From positions 1-64,000 of IMG/VR virus record IMGVR_UViG_3300044984_002503: a DNA stretch of 64,000 bases; one strand, 5' to 3'. The notes below the pieces were generated by a model that searched no databases, had not been told where the DNA came from, and saw nothing but the letters and a program-made list of their open reading frames with translations. Positions 63,646 to 64,000 of this stretch are shown here, piece after piece. A program made the translations under genes and the position numbers. Positions within the stretch are counted from its first letter, which is position 1, and every line of letters begins with the position of its first letter. This DNA comes from a virus.

Positions 63646-64000
63646 TTAACAACAAGCAGTTTCTGAAATAAAACTATCTTGGATATTAATATAAAGTTCT
63701 TCTCTAATCGGAAGAATTAAATTTCCTTCGTCGTTTTTAATTAAAAATTGTCCTTGATATCGACCCGGTGTATTTGTATCTCTTTCTGTAAATTTAAAAT
63801 AGATATAATATTCGGGGTCAGAACCTTCAGGTAAAATTAAATTAACTATTTCAGCAGGAGCGGAGACAATTTTAGGAATACCTGTCTCCTCTTCAATCAT
63901 AGTAAAAAAAATAGTAGAGACCTCCAAGTCTTGCATTAGTTGCATGTAACCGGCCCTACCATCTTTAACTACCTGCATTTTTAACACAGGTAATGTTGCA
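63646..64000 (-). CDS. Unknown protein, 5' end beyond the window
   Basis: The frame is open from the right edge to the TAA at 63646, giving at least 117 residues. A GTG at 63987 and an ATG at 63978 exist, but the frame continues upstream to the edge, so the true start is probably outside. The visible part is beta-rich (YYIYFKFTERD, GRYQGQFLIKNDEGNLILPI) and ends in a CC pair. Its style resembles phage structural proteins. No family is recognised. Confidence 0.5.
   Translation of the reverse strand, partial: ATLPVLKMQVVKDGRAGYMQLMQDLEVSTIFFTMIEEETGIPKIVSAPAEIVNLILPEGSDPEYYIYFKFTERDTNTPGRYQGQFLIKNDEGNLILPIREELYINIQDSFISETACC

Noticed and set aside
1-64000. tRNA genes, inteins, introns or insertion sequences
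   Set aside because: No cloverleaf-like sequences, intein-like insertions in NrdA/polymerase/helicase, or transposase-like proteins were seen by eye; a dedicated tRNA scan was not possible.

Overview
The window is a segment of a large, AT-rich, T4-like contractile-tailed phage (myovirus). T4-type orthologues or lookalikes recognisable by eye include tail sheath (gp18), tail tube (gp19), gp25 and gp6 baseplate wedge proteins, a gp53-like protein, a gp13-like neck protein, family B DNA polymerase (gp43), a DnaB-family helicase (gp41), UvsX, a gp32-like single-stranded DNA-binding protein, a FEN-family 5'-3' nuclease and class Ia ribonucleotide reductase. A Bacteroidota (Flavobacterium-like) host is inferred from three things: promoters of the TTTG/TTG-N19-TAnnTTTG type, few Shine-Dalgarno sequences, and a tail protein built from SprB-type repeats, which are known from Bacteroidota gliding adhesins. 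No tRNA, CRISPR array, IS element, portal, capsid or terminase gene was seen.

Layout. Positions 1-21470 (minus strand) hold the distal tail and wedge genes. They run from gp25 and gp6 through very large baseplate proteins (1713, 565, 276, 364, 302 and 1006 aa) to three adhesin-like proteins: SprB repeats, a Thr/Pro tandem-repeat protein, and a collagen-like protein that runs off the left edge. Positions 21519-30141 hold a replication and dNTP cassette bounded by two rho-independent terminators, transcribed ssb, a 100-aa ORF, uvsX, 5'-3' nuclease, a 150-aa ORF, helicase, nrdB, nrdA. Positions 30145-54813 (minus) hold the neck, tail tube, sheath, tape measure and hub genes. In this block a HAD-like phosphatase sits between tube and sheath, and the tail assembly chaperone appears to be extended by a +1 frameshift just before the tape measure gene.

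Positions 54860-60070 form a plus-strand island: a SET-domain protein, an SNF2-family helicase, a Mn-type superoxide dismutase fused to a 300-residue domain with a nuclease-like motif, a gp13-like neck protein and a small beta-rich protein. It converges on DNA polymerase (minus, 60047-62842), which has a textbook Bacteroidota promoter. The right end holds a 37-aa basic peptide gene with its own promoter and terminator, and two unrecognised genes, the last cut by the window edge.

Regulation. Replication genes and the small early-looking gene use host-type promoters. Structural transcription units share a different element, TATTTAT in the sense orientation, shortly upstream of the first gene. 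This is a candidate late promoter and the reverse complement of the T4 late box TATAAATA. Terminator-like hairpins separate the modules.
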